From Aliivibrio sp. S4MY1 (GTDB taxonomy: Bacteria > Pseudomonadota > Gammaproteobacteria > Enterobacterales > Vibrionaceae): a stretch of 64,000 nt of DNA. The notes below the pieces were generated by a model. That model was not told the origin of the DNA. It made no database searches and saw only the letters and a list, made by a program, of their open reading frames with translations. The position numbers were made by a program, and so were the translations under genes. The stretch covers positions 124,001 to 188,000 of the forward strand of contig NZ_JARACP010000006.1 of assembly GCF_028765545.1 (NCBI RefSeq), read 5' to 3'. Below, in pieces: positions 8,380-18,111 of the stretch (the stretch's first letter is position 1; each line of letters starts with the position of its first letter).

Positions 8380-9294
8380 TTATTTATTTTTGTTTCTTTC
8401 TGCAGCGGTCAATTCAAATCGCTCAAGTACATGGTCAATAAAAACACGTAATCGTTTTGGTATCAGTTTATTTTGTGGAAACACCAAGCTAATCGCCGCT
8501 TTTGGCAAATCCCAATCAGGAAGAATTTGCACCAGTTCGCCATTTTTGATGTGCTCTCGACATAAGAACTCAGGTAAAGAAGCGATGCCTAAACCACTTA
8601 AACAAGCAGATTTACACGCCGTAATGGTATTCACTTTCAAGCGATAAGGCAGATTAACGCGAATGGCTTTATCGACTTGGTTAAAATACAGATTAGGCAC
8701 TTTTACCGCGTTAACGACTTTGATTTGATGATGAGGTGACTGGAGATCTTCTGGTGAGGTAATCATTCCATAAGTGTCTAAATACTCAGGGCTTGCCACA
8801 ATAATACGCTCAGAAAAATCGATGGTTCGTGCGACTAACGAAGAGTCGTTGATCTCGCCAATTTGGACATAAAGATCAATACCATCACCAATAATATCGA
8901 CGGCTCTATTGGTCATTTCAACATTAACTGAGACTTCAGGGTAGCGTTTAAGAAAGCTGTTGATGTAATCAGACATGACGTTATGCCCGATCTCTACTGG
9001 CATGGCTAAGTTAAGATGACCGCGAATTAAATTTTGATTTGCAGTCAGCTCTAGCTCGGTTTGTTGCATGATATCGAGCACTTTAACGCTGGCTTGATAA
9101 AAAACCTCACCTTCCTGAGTTAAGCCTAATTTTCGTGTCGAACGAGTGATCAACTTCACGCCTAGATGCTCTTCAAGCTCTGCAAGTTTTCGACTAACGG
9201 TTGATTTTGTCATTCCAAGATTAATAGCGGCTTGAGTAAAGCTACCAGAATCAATCACTTGATTTAATATGGTGATGTTATTCAAATCCATCAT
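8380..9294 (-). CDS. LysR family transcriptional regulator
   Basis: About 304 residues. The start at ATG 9294 follows AAGAGA at a normal distance and gives the usual M-D-L-N opening of the family. The N-terminal winged helix-turn-helix (about residues 5-65, with G-S-F-T-Q-A-A and M-T-K-S-T-V-S-R-K-L) is followed by a substrate-binding domain of the CrgA/DmlR type. It is divergent from the EmrAB-like pump genes, with about 130 bp between starts, so it probably controls them and itself. The inducer is unknown. Only weak palindromes are visible between the genes. Confidence 0.9.
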   Translation of the reverse strand: MMDLNNITILNQVIDSGSFTQAAINLGMTKSTVSRKLAELEEHLGVKLITRSTRKLGLTQEGEVFYQASVKVLDIMQQTELELTANQNLIRGHLNLAMPVEIGHNVMSDYINSFLKRYPEVSVNVEMTNRAVDIIGDGIDLYVQIGEINDSSLVARTIDFSERIIVASPEYLDTYGMITSPEDLQSPHHQIKVVNAVKVPNLYFNQVDKAIRVNLPYRLKVNTITACKSACLSGLGIASLPEFLCREHIKNGELVQILPDWDLPKAAISLVFPQNKLIPKRLRVFIDHVLERFELTAAERNKNK

Positions 9295-9423
9295 TAGGCG
9301 ATCTCTTATTGATTGGTAAGATTTATGCAACAGTGTTTCCTTTTTTTCCTATCTAATCAACAAATCATTTTCGTTTTATACTCTGCTTCTCTTATTTATT
9401 GCATTCATGTTGATTCAGCGTGA

Positions 9424-10494
9424 ATGGCTTCATCTTCAAAGTGGGTACGTATCGTGGCAGAACAACAAAAGAAAAAAAATAAAGCACCTTTGATTGCAAC
9501 GATTGTGATTATTCTATGTGGTCTTGCAGGGGCGAGTTATTGGTACGGTTATGGACAATACTTCCAATCAACAGACAATGCGTATCTGCAAGGTGATATC
9601 ACAACGATCAGCCCTAAAGTAGGCGGTTACATTGCCAAAACATTTGTTGAAGATAACCAAGTAGTGAAAGCGGGTGATTTATTGGCAACCATAGACAGTC
9701 GTGATTTTGAGGCAGAGAAAGAGAAAGCAGAGGCGAATGTATTAGTTAGCTCTGCTGCAATTAAGAATCTAGCGGCTGAGCGTAAGTTGCAAGACATTCG
9801 TATTCGTCAAGCGGCGAGTGAGATTGAATCAGCCAATGCAGAATATGAGCGCGCCCAGCAACAAGTTAAACGTACTAAGGCGTTAATTAAAAAGAATTAC
9901 TCGTCACAAGATGAGTTAGATAATAACGTTTCGCACCTTAAAGTGTCATTGGCAAATGTGGATGCGGCGAAGGCTAATTACCAAGCATCTAAAGAACAAA
10001 TCAATGTGATTGAAAGCGAAATTGCTCAAGCGGAGGCTGGGTTAGCTCAAGCCAAAGCGGCGTTAGAACAAACAGAAATTAACCTGTCTTACACTAATAT
10101 CTATGCCCCGATTGATGGCGTGGTTGGTAAACGTAGTTTGCGCAGCGGTTTATTAGTTCAAGCGGGTATGCCTTTGCTTAGTTTAGTTCCAACAACAGAT
10201 GTTTGGATTGAAGCAAACTTTAAAGAAACGCAACTGGGTGATATTCACAAAGGACAAAAAGTGTTTGTAGACCTTGATGCCTACCCTGATCTACACCTAA
10301 AAGGCATTGTTGATAGTTTTTCTCCTGCAACGGGCGCTAAGTTTGCGTTACTGCCACCAGAGAATGCGACCGGTAACTTCACTAAAATTGTGCAACGTGT
10401 GCCAGTTAAAATCAGTATTTTAAATACGGAATTATTAGAAGGTAAGTTGATCCCAGGTCTTTCAGTGGTAGCAACGGTTGATACTCGAGGTTAA
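9424..10494 (+). CDS. HlyD/EmrA family membrane fusion protein
   Basis: A 356-residue periplasmic adaptor. A short cytoplasmic basic segment (K-K-K-N-K) is followed by one membrane helix, a biotinyl-lipoyl-like half (S-T-D-N-A-Y-L-Q-G-D), a long alpha-helical hairpin rich in Ala, Glu and Gln (about residues 95-215), the second lipoyl half (Y-A-P-I-D-G-V-V-G) and a beta-barrel domain. This is the EmrA/VceA layout. It links the MFS pump encoded 2 bp downstream to an outer-membrane TolC channel. ATG 9424 lacks a clear ribosome site; GTG 9454 (reading M-A-E-Q-Q) is an alternative start. The substrates are probably hydrophobic toxins, by family. Confidence 0.9.
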   Translation: MASSSKWVRIVAEQQKKKNKAPLIATIVIILCGLAGASYWYGYGQYFQSTDNAYLQGDITTISPKVGGYIAKTFVEDNQVVKAGDLLATIDSRDFEAEKEKAEANVLVSSAAIKNLAAERKLQDIRIRQAASEIESANAEYERAQQQVKRTKALIKKNYSSQDELDNNVSHLKVSLANVDAAKANYQASKEQINVIESEIAQAEAGLAQAKAALEQTEINLSYTNIYAPIDGVVGKRSLRSGLLVQAGMPLLSLVPTTDVWIEANFKETQLGDIHKGQKVFVDLDAYPDLHLKGIVDSFSPATGAKFALLPPENATGNFTKIVQRVPVKISILNTELLEGKLIPGLSVVATVDTRG

Positions 10495-10496
10495 TT

Positions 10497-12101
10497 ATGT
10501 CTCAAGAATTAACACAAGCAGGTGCTTCTGATATAGCGGAAAAACCGGCAGAGCCTGAGATCCCTAGACGTCATTGGATAGCCTTATTTGGTGGTTTGTT
10601 GGGTGCGTTTATGGCGATTTTGGATATCCAGATCACCAACTCATCTCTAAAAGACATTCAAGGTGCGCTATCGGCCACCATGGATGAGAGCTCGTGGATA
10701 TCGACGTCTTATCTTGTGGCAGAAATGATTGCGATTCCATTAAGTGGTTGGCTATCTGTTGCGATTGGTAAACGCCGTTATCTAACTTGGACTACCATCA
10801 TTTTTGCTGTGGCATCGGTGCTGTGTTCTGTGTCTTGGAATATGGGGTCAATGATCGTCTTTCGTGCGATCCAAGGTTTTAGTGGTGGGGCGTTAATTCC
10901 ATTGGCTTTCTCTTTGGTTGTTCAGTTATTGCCATTGAATAAGCGTGCAGTTGGGATGGCGTTATTTGGGGTAACAGCGACGTTTGCGCCTTCTATCGGG
11001 CCAACACTGGGCGGTTGGTTAACTGAAAACTTCTCATGGCACTATATTTTCTATATCAACATTCCGCCAGCTATCGCGCTTATTTGCATGGTCAATTATG
11101 GGCTTGATGATGAGCCATTAAAATTAGACAGTTTGTTAAAAGCCGATTGGTTTGGTATTACCACCATGGCGATTGGTCTTGGTTGTTTGGAGGTGGTACT
11201 AGAAGAGGGGAATCGTGAGGAGTGGTTTAGCTCTAGTTTCATCATTACCTTATCTATTATTTCGGCAATTAGCTTAATTTATTTTGTGATTAATGAGCTA
11301 CAGCATAAGAACCCTCTGGTGAATTTGCGGCTATTGAAACAAAGTCAGTTTGCGATGTCATGTATGGCCTATTTGATATTAGGGATGGCACTGCTGGGTT
11401 CTATTTATGTGCTGCCAATGTATATGATCCAAATTCAGGGCTATAACGCGTTGGAGATTGGTGAAGTGTTAATGTGGATGGGTTTTCCTCAATTATTGAT
11501 CTTCCCATTAGTGCCGAAATTAACGCAGATCATTAAAGCGAAATATTTGGTGTTTTTTGGCTTTTCGATGTTTGGCGTCAGCTGCTTTGTAAATACGCAC
11601 ATGAGTTATTTATTTGGCGGCGACCAATTGATTTTCTCTATGTTATTACGTGCAATTGGCAGTCCGTTCATCATGGTTCCTTTGTCATTGGTAGCGATGG
11701 AAGAGATTAAAAAACAAGATGTGGCAGACGCTTCTACCATTACTAATGTATTGCGTAATTTGGGTGGTGCATTCAGTATCGCCATTATCGCGACCATGCT
11801 GGATAACAAAACTCGTGAGCATTTGGGGCACATTAAAGAAACACTAACTAGCGTGAGTACCGACGGTTGGTATCAATTGCAACAGAGTGCAGCGATGTTT
11901 GTCTCAAAGGGCAGTGATCCTGCAACGGCTATGTTGCAAGCTAAAGCATCATTAACCATGACGATGCAGCGAGATGCGGCGATTATGGCGTATAATGATG
12001 TCTTTTTAATGATGACATTCTTCTTAGGTTTTGCTGCTTTTATGATGTTTTTTGTTAAATCAAATTCGAATCCTGCATCAATTGAAGGTGGGGCGCATTA
12101 A
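10497..12101 (+). CDS. EmrB-like MFS multidrug transporter (DHA2, 14 TM)
   Basis: A 534-residue inner-membrane protein with 14 predicted hydrophobic segments. It shows the DHA2 motifs: L-D-I-Q-I-T-N-S-S in the first helix (D1), motif A near G-W-L-S-V-A-I-G-K-R-R, and motif C near G-P-T-L-G-G-W-L. It begins 2 bp after the adaptor gene and is clearly in the same operon. With the adaptor and TolC it forms a tripartite proton-driven pump. The divergent LysR regulator is the likely controller. Confidence 0.92.
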   Translation: MSQELTQAGASDIAEKPAEPEIPRRHWIALFGGLLGAFMAILDIQITNSSLKDIQGALSATMDESSWISTSYLVAEMIAIPLSGWLSVAIGKRRYLTWTTIIFAVASVLCSVSWNMGSMIVFRAIQGFSGGALIPLAFSLVVQLLPLNKRAVGMALFGVTATFAPSIGPTLGGWLTENFSWHYIFYINIPPAIALICMVNYGLDDEPLKLDSLLKADWFGITTMAIGLGCLEVVLEEGNREEWFSSSFIITLSIISAISLIYFVINELQHKNPLVNLRLLKQSQFAMSCMAYLILGMALLGSIYVLPMYMIQIQGYNALEIGEVLMWMGFPQLLIFPLVPKLTQIIKAKYLVFFGFSMFGVSCFVNTHMSYLFGGDQLIFSMLLRAIGSPFIMVPLSLVAMEEIKKQDVADASTITNVLRNLGGAFSIAIIATMLDNKTREHLGHIKETLTSVSTDGWYQLQQSAAMFVSKGSDPATAMLQAKASLTMTMQRDAAIMAYNDVFLMMTFFLGFAAFMMFFVKSNSNPASIEGGAH

Positions 12102-12170
12102 TTTTTTATGTGTGCTCGCTTCTTCAAGTGGTTTGGGTATAATGCGGCAGAATATTGAAATGAGGTTCTC

Positions 12171-12872
12171 ATGCGTTTAGATAAATTTTTGTGCGAAACA
12201 ACAGGTGCCACTCGTAAAGAAGCAACTCGTATTATTAAAAGTGGTACGGTTACCGTTGATGGTGTGAAAACCAAGGTTACTTCTGTAAAAGTAACGGATG
12301 ACTCAACGGTTGAGTGGGATGGTCGTGAACTTAAATTCCATGGTCCTCGTTATATTATGCTATTTAAGCCAGATGGTTACGTATGTTCACATGAAGACAA
12401 TACACACCCATCGGCATTAACGCTTTTAGATGAAGTTAATCTTGAGAAACTGCACTTTGCTGGTCGTCTTGATGTAGATACCACAGGTTTAGTGTTAATT
12501 ACTGATGATGGTCAATGGTCACATAAGATCACTTCTCCAAAACGTAAGTGCCCAAAAACGTACCGAGTGTGGCTAGCTGAATCTATTGGTGCTGATTACG
12601 CCGATAAATTAGCGGAAGGTATTCAACTTAAGAGCGAAACTGGTTTAACGATGCCAGCAGTAATGGAAATTGTTAATGAAGACGAAAATGAGCTTCTATT
12701 AACGATTCAAGAAGGCAAATATCACCAAGTGAAACGTATGTTTGCAGCGCTTGGCAATAAAGTTGATGGCTTACACCGTTCTCAAATTGGCGGTTTAGGT
12801 TTAGATTATTCACTAGAGCCTGGTGAATATCGTTACCTGACTGAAGAAGAAGTTGAAGCCGTATTCGCATAG
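12171..12872 (+). CDS. rsuA: 16S rRNA pseudouridine(516) synthase RsuA
   Basis: 233 residues, the usual RsuA length. It has an N-terminal S4 RNA-binding domain (M-R-L-D-K-F-L-C to about residue 60) and a catalytic domain with the motif A-G-R-L-D-V-D-T-T-G-L, whose first Asp after Arg-Leu is the catalytic nucleophile. The C-terminal motif E-G-K-Y-H-Q-V-K-R-M is the conserved RsuA/RluB/E/F element. It isomerises U516 of 16S rRNA in the small-subunit precursor. It stands next to bcr, as in E. coli. Confidence 0.93.
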   Translation: MRLDKFLCETTGATRKEATRIIKSGTVTVDGVKTKVTSVKVTDDSTVEWDGRELKFHGPRYIMLFKPDGYVCSHEDNTHPSALTLLDEVNLEKLHFAGRLDVDTTGLVLITDDGQWSHKITSPKRKCPKTYRVWLAESIGADYADKLAEGIQLKSETGLTMPAVMEIVNEDENELLLTIQEGKYHQVKRMFAALGNKVDGLHRSQIGGLGLDYSLEPGEYRYLTEEEVEAVFA

Positions 12873-12893
12873 CTTCTAGCTGCTTTATAAAGG

Positions 12894-12927
12894 AAAACGG
12901 TATGATCTCGGTCATGCCGTTTTTTTA
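12894..12927 (+). terminator. Terminator of rsuA
   Basis: A 12-bp stem, AAAACGGTATGA / TCATGCCGTTTT (one G-T pair), with a short loop and a run of T, located 20 bp after the rsuA stop. Confidence 0.85.
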
Positions 12928-13061
12928 TAATATCAACCTGTATAAATATTTGAGTATCCTTGCGTAAATAAGTGCAAAGTTCTAACAATTGATAAGCAGA
13001 CAAACGTTTGTCGTGTTAAAATTTCAAACTCCTTTTGCTCTTTCTTTTTGTAGGTTCAGTT

Positions 13062-14267
13062 ATGTCCACAAGCTCTAGCGCTTCTCCTGAGGTACCCACA
13101 CTCAATTTATTACTTATTGTTATTTTGGGTGCTATTGCGGCATTAACTCCACTTGCAATTGACATGTATTTGCCAGCAATGCCAAGTATTGCGGCTGACT
13201 TAGGTGTATCTGCCGGGTCGGTTCAAATGACATTAACGGCTTATACTGCCGGTTTTGCTATTGCTCAACTTATTCATGGCCCGCTTGCTGACAGTTATGG
13301 TCGTCGACCTGTTTTAATCATAGGGACTATTTTATTTGCCGTGTGTGCGGTGATTGGTGCTCTGGTTGATAGTATCGAGTCTTTAATGTATATCCGAGTA
13401 TTGCAAGGCGTAGCTGGGGCGGCGTCATCAGTGGTTATTCAGGCCATTGTTCGTGATATGTTTGATAAAGAAGATTTTGCGAGAACCATGGCGTTTATTA
13501 CTTTGGTAATGACGGTTGCGCCATTAGCGGCTCCTATGATTGGTGGGCATTTGGCGGTGTGGTTTGGTTGGCGCTCTATCTTTTGGTTATTGGCTGTTTT
13601 TTCGGTATTAATCATTTTTGCTATTCTTTGGAAAATTCCAGAAACGTTAAAAGAAGAGAATCGCGAACCGTTCAAATTAAGCTCTTCTTTACGAAATTAT
13701 TTATCGTTATTTAAGAACCCGGTATCACTTGGGCTGATCTTCTCCGGCGCATTTTCATTCTCTTGCATGTTTGCATTTTTAACCGCTGGCTCATTTGTTT
13801 ATATTGATATTTATGGAGTGAGTGTTCAGAACTTTGGTTACTTATTTGGTTTAAATATTGTTTTTCTAATTATTATGACGACACTAAATGGCCGCATCGT
13901 AAAACGAGCGGGCTCTCATAATATGTTAAAGTTGGGGCTGTCGATCCAGTTGTTCGCTGGCCTACTGATGATGATTGGTCAGTGGTTAGGTTGGGGGTTA
14001 TGGGGAACAGTTATCCCAGTGGTCTTGTCGGTTGGGTGTATTTCTACTATTGGTAGTAATAGTATGGCGTTATTATTAAGTCATTACCCTAAAATGGCAG
14101 GGACAGCGTCTTCTCTAGCTGGTACATTACGTTTCGGTACTGGCTCATTAGTCGGGGTTGGTATTGCAATGCTGCCGTCAGATTCGGCATGGCCTATGGT
14201 AGGCGCAATGACGGCGTGTTCTATTTTATCTTTTGGTTGTTATTTTGTTTTTGGGCGAAAAGCGTAA
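13062..14267 (+). CDS. bcr: Bcr/CflA family drug-resistance MFS transporter
   Basis: A 401-residue inner-membrane protein with 12 hydrophobic segments. ATG 13062 (reading M-S-T-S-S-S) is preferred over an in-frame upstream start because of the AGG 7 bases before it. Family signs are P-L-A-I-D-M-Y-L-P-A-M-P in the first helix, motif A at G-P-L-A-D-S-Y-G-R-R-P, and V-Q-A-I-V-R-D-M after helix 4. Bcr proteins export bicyclomycin, sulfonamides and cysteine by proton antiport. The neighbour rsuA and the directly abutting DUF2913 gene suggest a conserved block; the substrate is inferred. Confidence 0.88.
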   Translation: MSTSSSASPEVPTLNLLLIVILGAIAALTPLAIDMYLPAMPSIAADLGVSAGSVQMTLTAYTAGFAIAQLIHGPLADSYGRRPVLIIGTILFAVCAVIGALVDSIESLMYIRVLQGVAGAASSVVIQAIVRDMFDKEDFARTMAFITLVMTVAPLAAPMIGGHLAVWFGWRSIFWLLAVFSVLIIFAILWKIPETLKEENREPFKLSSSLRNYLSLFKNPVSLGLIFSGAFSFSCMFAFLTAGSFVYIDIYGVSVQNFGYLFGLNIVFLIIMTTLNGRIVKRAGSHNMLKLGLSIQLFAGLLMMIGQWLGWGLWGTVIPVVLSVGCISTIGSNSMALLLSHYPKMAGTASSLAGTLRFGTGSLVGVGIAMLPSDSAWPMVGAMTACSILSFGCYFVFGRKA

Positions 14268-14954
14268 ATGAGTGAAAAAAAATCAGTGCAGTATTATCAA
14301 GAAATTCAGCGTGTAATCAATGCAGCATTAGGTGATTTACAAGAGTCAAAAGACAGTGGTCGTTTGCCTAAAAACCCTGTCAGTGCGAACCATTTTTTAA
14401 TTCGCTGGGTAACCACAGCGATTAAGTCACAGCGTTTTGCTCATTGCGTAGCCGGTGATCTAAAAACATGGCAAAAAGAAGGGCGCACAAAAGGAACGGG
14501 TACTGAGTTGCCGACTCGTTTTGAGCATTACTCGCGTTTATATGGTGAGTTAGCGCCTGTTGAAAACACAAAGCCTATTACAAAAGAAGCGATTTTAGCG
14601 TGGGGTGAGTTTTTAGAAGAGGAGAAAGAGTGGTGTGTAACAACAGAATACGAAGTGCTGCCAAAAGCGTCTTTATTTTCTGATGGTGATCACTCACTAA
14701 TTATCTGCTCTACACAGCTTGAATCGTGCTTTGACGGTGAAGATGATTCTGCCGAGTTAGTGAAACCATTAACCTGTTATGTTCGCGGTAATCACCATGA
14801 GTTTATTGAATCTGCTTATGAGCATGGTTTGATGGTTCACAAGCGTTCTGATTATAAGTCGAAAGTGAAATATCATGGTGAGTACCTGATTTACCCTCGT
14901 AATCACAGCTTACAATTAGCAGAAACGCCATTTTCATTTAATGTGAAGAAATAG
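14268..14954 (+). CDS. DUF2913 family protein
   Basis: A 228-residue soluble protein with no signal peptide or membrane segment. It begins on the base after the bcr stop codon (TAA directly followed by ATG), so it is translated from the same message. The N-terminal half is helical (resembling Y-Y-Q-E-I-Q-R-V-I-N-A-A-L), with P-K-N-P-V-S-A-N-H-F-L-I-R-W typical of DUF2913, a family found mainly in Vibrionaceae. The function is unknown. A terminator follows within 30 bp. Confidence 0.75.
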   Translation: MSEKKSVQYYQEIQRVINAALGDLQESKDSGRLPKNPVSANHFLIRWVTTAIKSQRFAHCVAGDLKTWQKEGRTKGTGTELPTRFEHYSRLYGELAPVENTKPITKEAILAWGEFLEEEKEWCVTTEYEVLPKASLFSDGDHSLIICSTQLESCFDGEDDSAELVKPLTCYVRGNHHEFIESAYEHGLMVHKRSDYKSKVKYHGEYLIYPRNHSLQLAETPFSFNVKK

Positions 14955-14980
14955 CGTTTCTCTTTTATTTATCATAGTTA

Positions 14981-15008
14981 AAAGCGCAGATTATCTGCGC
15001 TTTTTTTA
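14981..15008. terminator. Terminator between DUF2913 gene and SDR gene
   Basis: Perfect stem AAAGCGCAGA / TCTGCGCTTT with a 3-base loop and T run on the plus strand. It lies between convergent genes and can serve both. Confidence 0.9.
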
Positions 15009-15030
15009 TACCTACAGTATCGATACTTTC

Positions 15031-16482
15031 TTATTCTTTTAGTTCTTCGACTTCTGCTTTTTTACAAATAGCTTTCACCATGCCTTTAAAAATAAACAAA
15101 TGCGCAGGGAACATAGCGAACCAATACATTAATCCCCAAAAGCCTTTCGGGTGCCACCATGCACGGACATCTAACTGGCGATGATTATCATCTATATCTT
15201 TGATTGAAAACTCTAATCGCCCTAGCCCTGGGGCTGTCATACCAAACAGTAATGATAAGAACTTATTCTCTTCGCAACGAATCACTTTCCATGAATCAAT
15301 ATAATCGCCTAGTTGTACTTTTCCTGATTCAGGTCTTCTTCTTATTGGGAATGAACCACCAAGTAAAGGATCTAACCATTCTCTGGTTCGCCATAATGCG
15401 TTTGCGAAGAAATAGCCTTCTTTACTGCCTAAACGTTCAATTACGGTCCATAATTGTTGAGCTGAGGCGGTGGTTGTAAAGTTTGCCCCTGCTTGTTTTG
15501 GATAGTAGCCATAATCTGATTTCCAACGCTTTAATGCACTTGGGTCAAAGCCCCAAATCTCTGTTTTTATTGTTTCGTCATTGGTTTCTTGGGCCTTATT
15601 TATGGCATCAGACAATGAGAGTAATGATTGTGGGAATGTACGTTCTATCTTTGAGTTATCCGCAATTAAATCATGGTCAATTCCTGCTAATAGTGCTCGG
15701 CCTAAATCTGACGGGACAGAAGTGACAATACCAAGCCATAAACCAGCAAAAGAAGGGGAAATAAACCGCGTTGGAATGATTTTTATAGATCGATGATTAC
15801 GTTTGGCAATGAGATGGAATAGATCTTGGTAGGTCACCGTTTCAGGGCCGCCGGCTTCGAAGGTGATGGAGTCGGTTAGCGGATAATTAATACATTTAAT
15901 TAAATAATAGTTTAGATTTTCTATCGCAATCGGGTTTGCTTGTGAGTTAATCCAAACCGGACAGATTAATATAGGGAAATGGTTAACAAAATCAGTCATG
16001 ATTTCAAAAGCGGCAGAGCCCGTACCAATGATGATTCCTGAATTGATTTCTATGGTAGGGATACCTGTTGAACGCAGTAATTCACCCGTTTTCTTACGTG
16101 CAAGTAAATGTTGAGATTGATAGCCTTCTGGCTGTAAGGCACTTAAATAAATGATTTTAGATAGGGATGATTGTTCTGCTGCGATTTTAAAGTTTTCAGC
16201 AAGGGAGACTTCATAATCAATAAAGTCGTGTCCGTGGGACATGCCGTGAACCAAAAAGTACGCAATGTCACAGTGTTCTATTATAGGAAGAATAGAATCA
16301 GCGTCTTCTAAATCAAGGTAATGACATTGTAAGTTTGGATGGCTAACAACCCTATCGAGTAGATAATCTATATTACGAGCACAAGCAATGACGTTATGTC
16401 CTTGTTGTAATAGTTGTGGGATTAATTGTGATCCCACATAGCCAGAGGCACCAACGATTAAGATTGTCTTTTTTTTATTCAA
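15031..16482 (-). CDS. NAD(P)-binding epimerase-like protein fused to DUF2867
   Basis: A 483-residue protein. The N-terminal 290 or so residues form a Rossmann fold with the dinucleotide motif V-G-A-S-G-Y-V-G-S-Q-L and resemble atypical SDRs of the YbjT/complex I NDUFA9 type. The C-terminal 160 residues match the DUF2867 pattern (S-K-E-G-Y-F-F-A-N-A-L-W-R-T-R-E-W-L-D, then a late W-W-H-P-K-G-F-W-G). The last hydrophobic stretch (F-W-G-L-M-Y-W-F-A-M-F-P-A-H) may touch the membrane. The canonical Tyr-x3-Lys is not obvious, so reductase activity is doubtful. Substrate unknown. It stands divergent from the MATE gene. Confidence 0.75.
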   Translation of the reverse strand: MNKKKTILIVGASGYVGSQLIPQLLQQGHNVIACARNIDYLLDRVVSHPNLQCHYLDLEDADSILPIIEHCDIAYFLVHGMSHGHDFIDYEVSLAENFKIAAEQSSLSKIIYLSALQPEGYQSQHLLARKKTGELLRSTGIPTIEINSGIIIGTGSAAFEIMTDFVNHFPILICPVWINSQANPIAIENLNYYLIKCINYPLTDSITFEAGGPETVTYQDLFHLIAKRNHRSIKIIPTRFISPSFAGLWLGIVTSVPSDLGRALLAGIDHDLIADNSKIERTFPQSLLSLSDAINKAQETNDETIKTEIWGFDPSALKRWKSDYGYYPKQAGANFTTTASAQQLWTVIERLGSKEGYFFANALWRTREWLDPLLGGSFPIRRRPESGKVQLGDYIDSWKVIRCEENKFLSLLFGMTAPGLGRLEFSIKDIDDNHRQLDVRAWWHPKGFWGLMYWFAMFPAHLFIFKGMVKAICKKAEVEELKE

Positions 16483-16608
16483 GATTATTCCTTTATCTTG
16501 TGAATATAAATATTAATTACATTTTGATTCTAGTACAATTTGTAGGCATATACCTAATGGATCTTATGTAGTGCAAATGGTTAATTTGTTGTTTATTTGA
16601 GGTTCTTC

Positions 16609-17988
16609 ATGTCTGTTTTTCTTTCTAATGTCATTGGTCACACTCGTGGCGAGTTTCTTAAGCGATTATTGATGATCGCCATTCCTATTGCCTTGCAAAA
16701 TATTATGTTTTCAAGCCGTGGCTTAGTGGATGTACTTATGCTTGGTCAGCTCGGTGAAGCTGATATTGCTGCGGTTGGTGTGGCGAGCCGTGCAACATTT
16801 GTGACGACGATTATGTTGGTTGGTGTAACAACTGGCGGCGCACTATTAACCGCGCAATATTGGGGTGCACAAAATAAAGAGGGGGTACGCCAAAGTACCG
16901 CGCTCACTTGGATGGTGAGTATGGCAATGGCGACCATTCCTGTAGCACTGTTCTTTTTAATTCCAGAACAAATTATGTCATTGGCCACTGACTCTCAAGA
17001 AGTCATTGATTTGGGCGCTGATTACCTCTTTATTACCGCACTTACTATGTATGTAGTTTCTTGTGGCAGTAGTATGGCGGTTGGCTTACGCTCTATTCAT
17101 CAACCGGGTGTTAGTACCTTTTTTAGTGGTATTGGTATTGTCGTCAATGTGTTTTTTAACTGGGTGCTAATCTTCGGTAATTTAGGTGCACCAGCGATGG
17201 GTATTAAGGGGGCTGCATTAGCAACCTTGATCAGTGGTATTATTGAAATTGTCTTTTTATATGGCTACCTTTACAGTCGTTCGCACTTATTAAGCTTTGG
17301 TATTGAAGAGGTTAAAGCGGTATTAAATTGGCCAAAAATTTCTAAGTTTCTTTCTTTATCTTTGCCTACGACGTTTAACTTTTTAGTTTGGTCTGCGGGG
17401 ATATTTACCTATCACGCCATCATGGGGCAATCAGGCGTTCAAGGCTTAGCGGCGCTGTCGGTGATTTCTCCTATTGAATCTATTGCGCTTAGCTTTTTGA
17501 TTGGTGCAGCAGGGGCAGCTTCGGTGTTGATTGGTAATCAGCTTGGCGCTAAAAAATATGAAGCGGTGTATTACCAAAGCTGGGGAGTACTGGGCTTGAG
17601 CGTTGCAACGAGCATGGTGATTGCGCTTTTTGTTATGGTATTCCAGCATCAAATTCTAGATATGTTTCCGGCATTAACTAATGAGACTCGTGCTATCGCT
17701 GAGAAGTTTATGGCGATCCTTGCCATTATTATTGTGATCCGAAGTGTGCCATTAACGGCAATTGTTGGTGTGCTGCGTGCTGGTGGAGACGTTAAGTATT
17801 GTCTGTACCAAGATATTATCTCTCAGTGGTTTATAGGTATCCCAATTGCTGCCGTTGGTGCATTAGTCTTAGGTTTACCTCCTGAGTATGTTTATGCCCT
17901 GTTTGTGGTGGAAGAAATAGTTAAATGGTTTGGTTCAATTTATCGAATGAAATCTAAAAAATGGATTAAAAATCTGGTAGATGCGTAG
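16609..17988 (+). CDS. MATE family efflux transporter
   Basis: A 459-residue inner-membrane protein with 12 hydrophobic segments in two related halves. The start is set at ATG 16609 because TGAGG lies 7-8 bases before it; the frame is open further up from a TTG. MATE signs are P-I-A-L-Q-N-I-M-F-S-S-R-G-L-V-D-V-L-M-L-G in helices 1-2 and the matching P-T-T-F-N-F-L-V-W in helix 7. Proteins of this type exchange sodium or protons for cationic compounds. The closest named type cannot be fixed by eye (NorM or DinF-like). It is monocistronic. Confidence 0.88.
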   Translation: MSVFLSNVIGHTRGEFLKRLLMIAIPIALQNIMFSSRGLVDVLMLGQLGEADIAAVGVASRATFVTTIMLVGVTTGGALLTAQYWGAQNKEGVRQSTALTWMVSMAMATIPVALFFLIPEQIMSLATDSQEVIDLGADYLFITALTMYVVSCGSSMAVGLRSIHQPGVSTFFSGIGIVVNVFFNWVLIFGNLGAPAMGIKGAALATLISGIIEIVFLYGYLYSRSHLLSFGIEEVKAVLNWPKISKFLSLSLPTTFNFLVWSAGIFTYHAIMGQSGVQGLAALSVISPIESIALSFLIGAAGAASVLIGNQLGAKKYEAVYYQSWGVLGLSVATSMVIALFVMVFQHQILDMFPALTNETRAIAEKFMAILAIIIVIRSVPLTAIVGVLRAGGDVKYCLYQDIISQWFIGIPIAAVGALVLGLPPEYVYALFVVEEIVKWFGSIYRMKSKKWIKNLVDA

Positions 17989-18111
17989 GAAAAGTTCGCT
18001 TTTTGATTGGTATTATTCATAGGAGTGCCCTGTGACTATAAAAAGCTTTATGAAAGCAGGGTTATAGTGTAGATTCTGTTGCCGACATCACAAAAAGCGT
18101 TGAGGGAACAC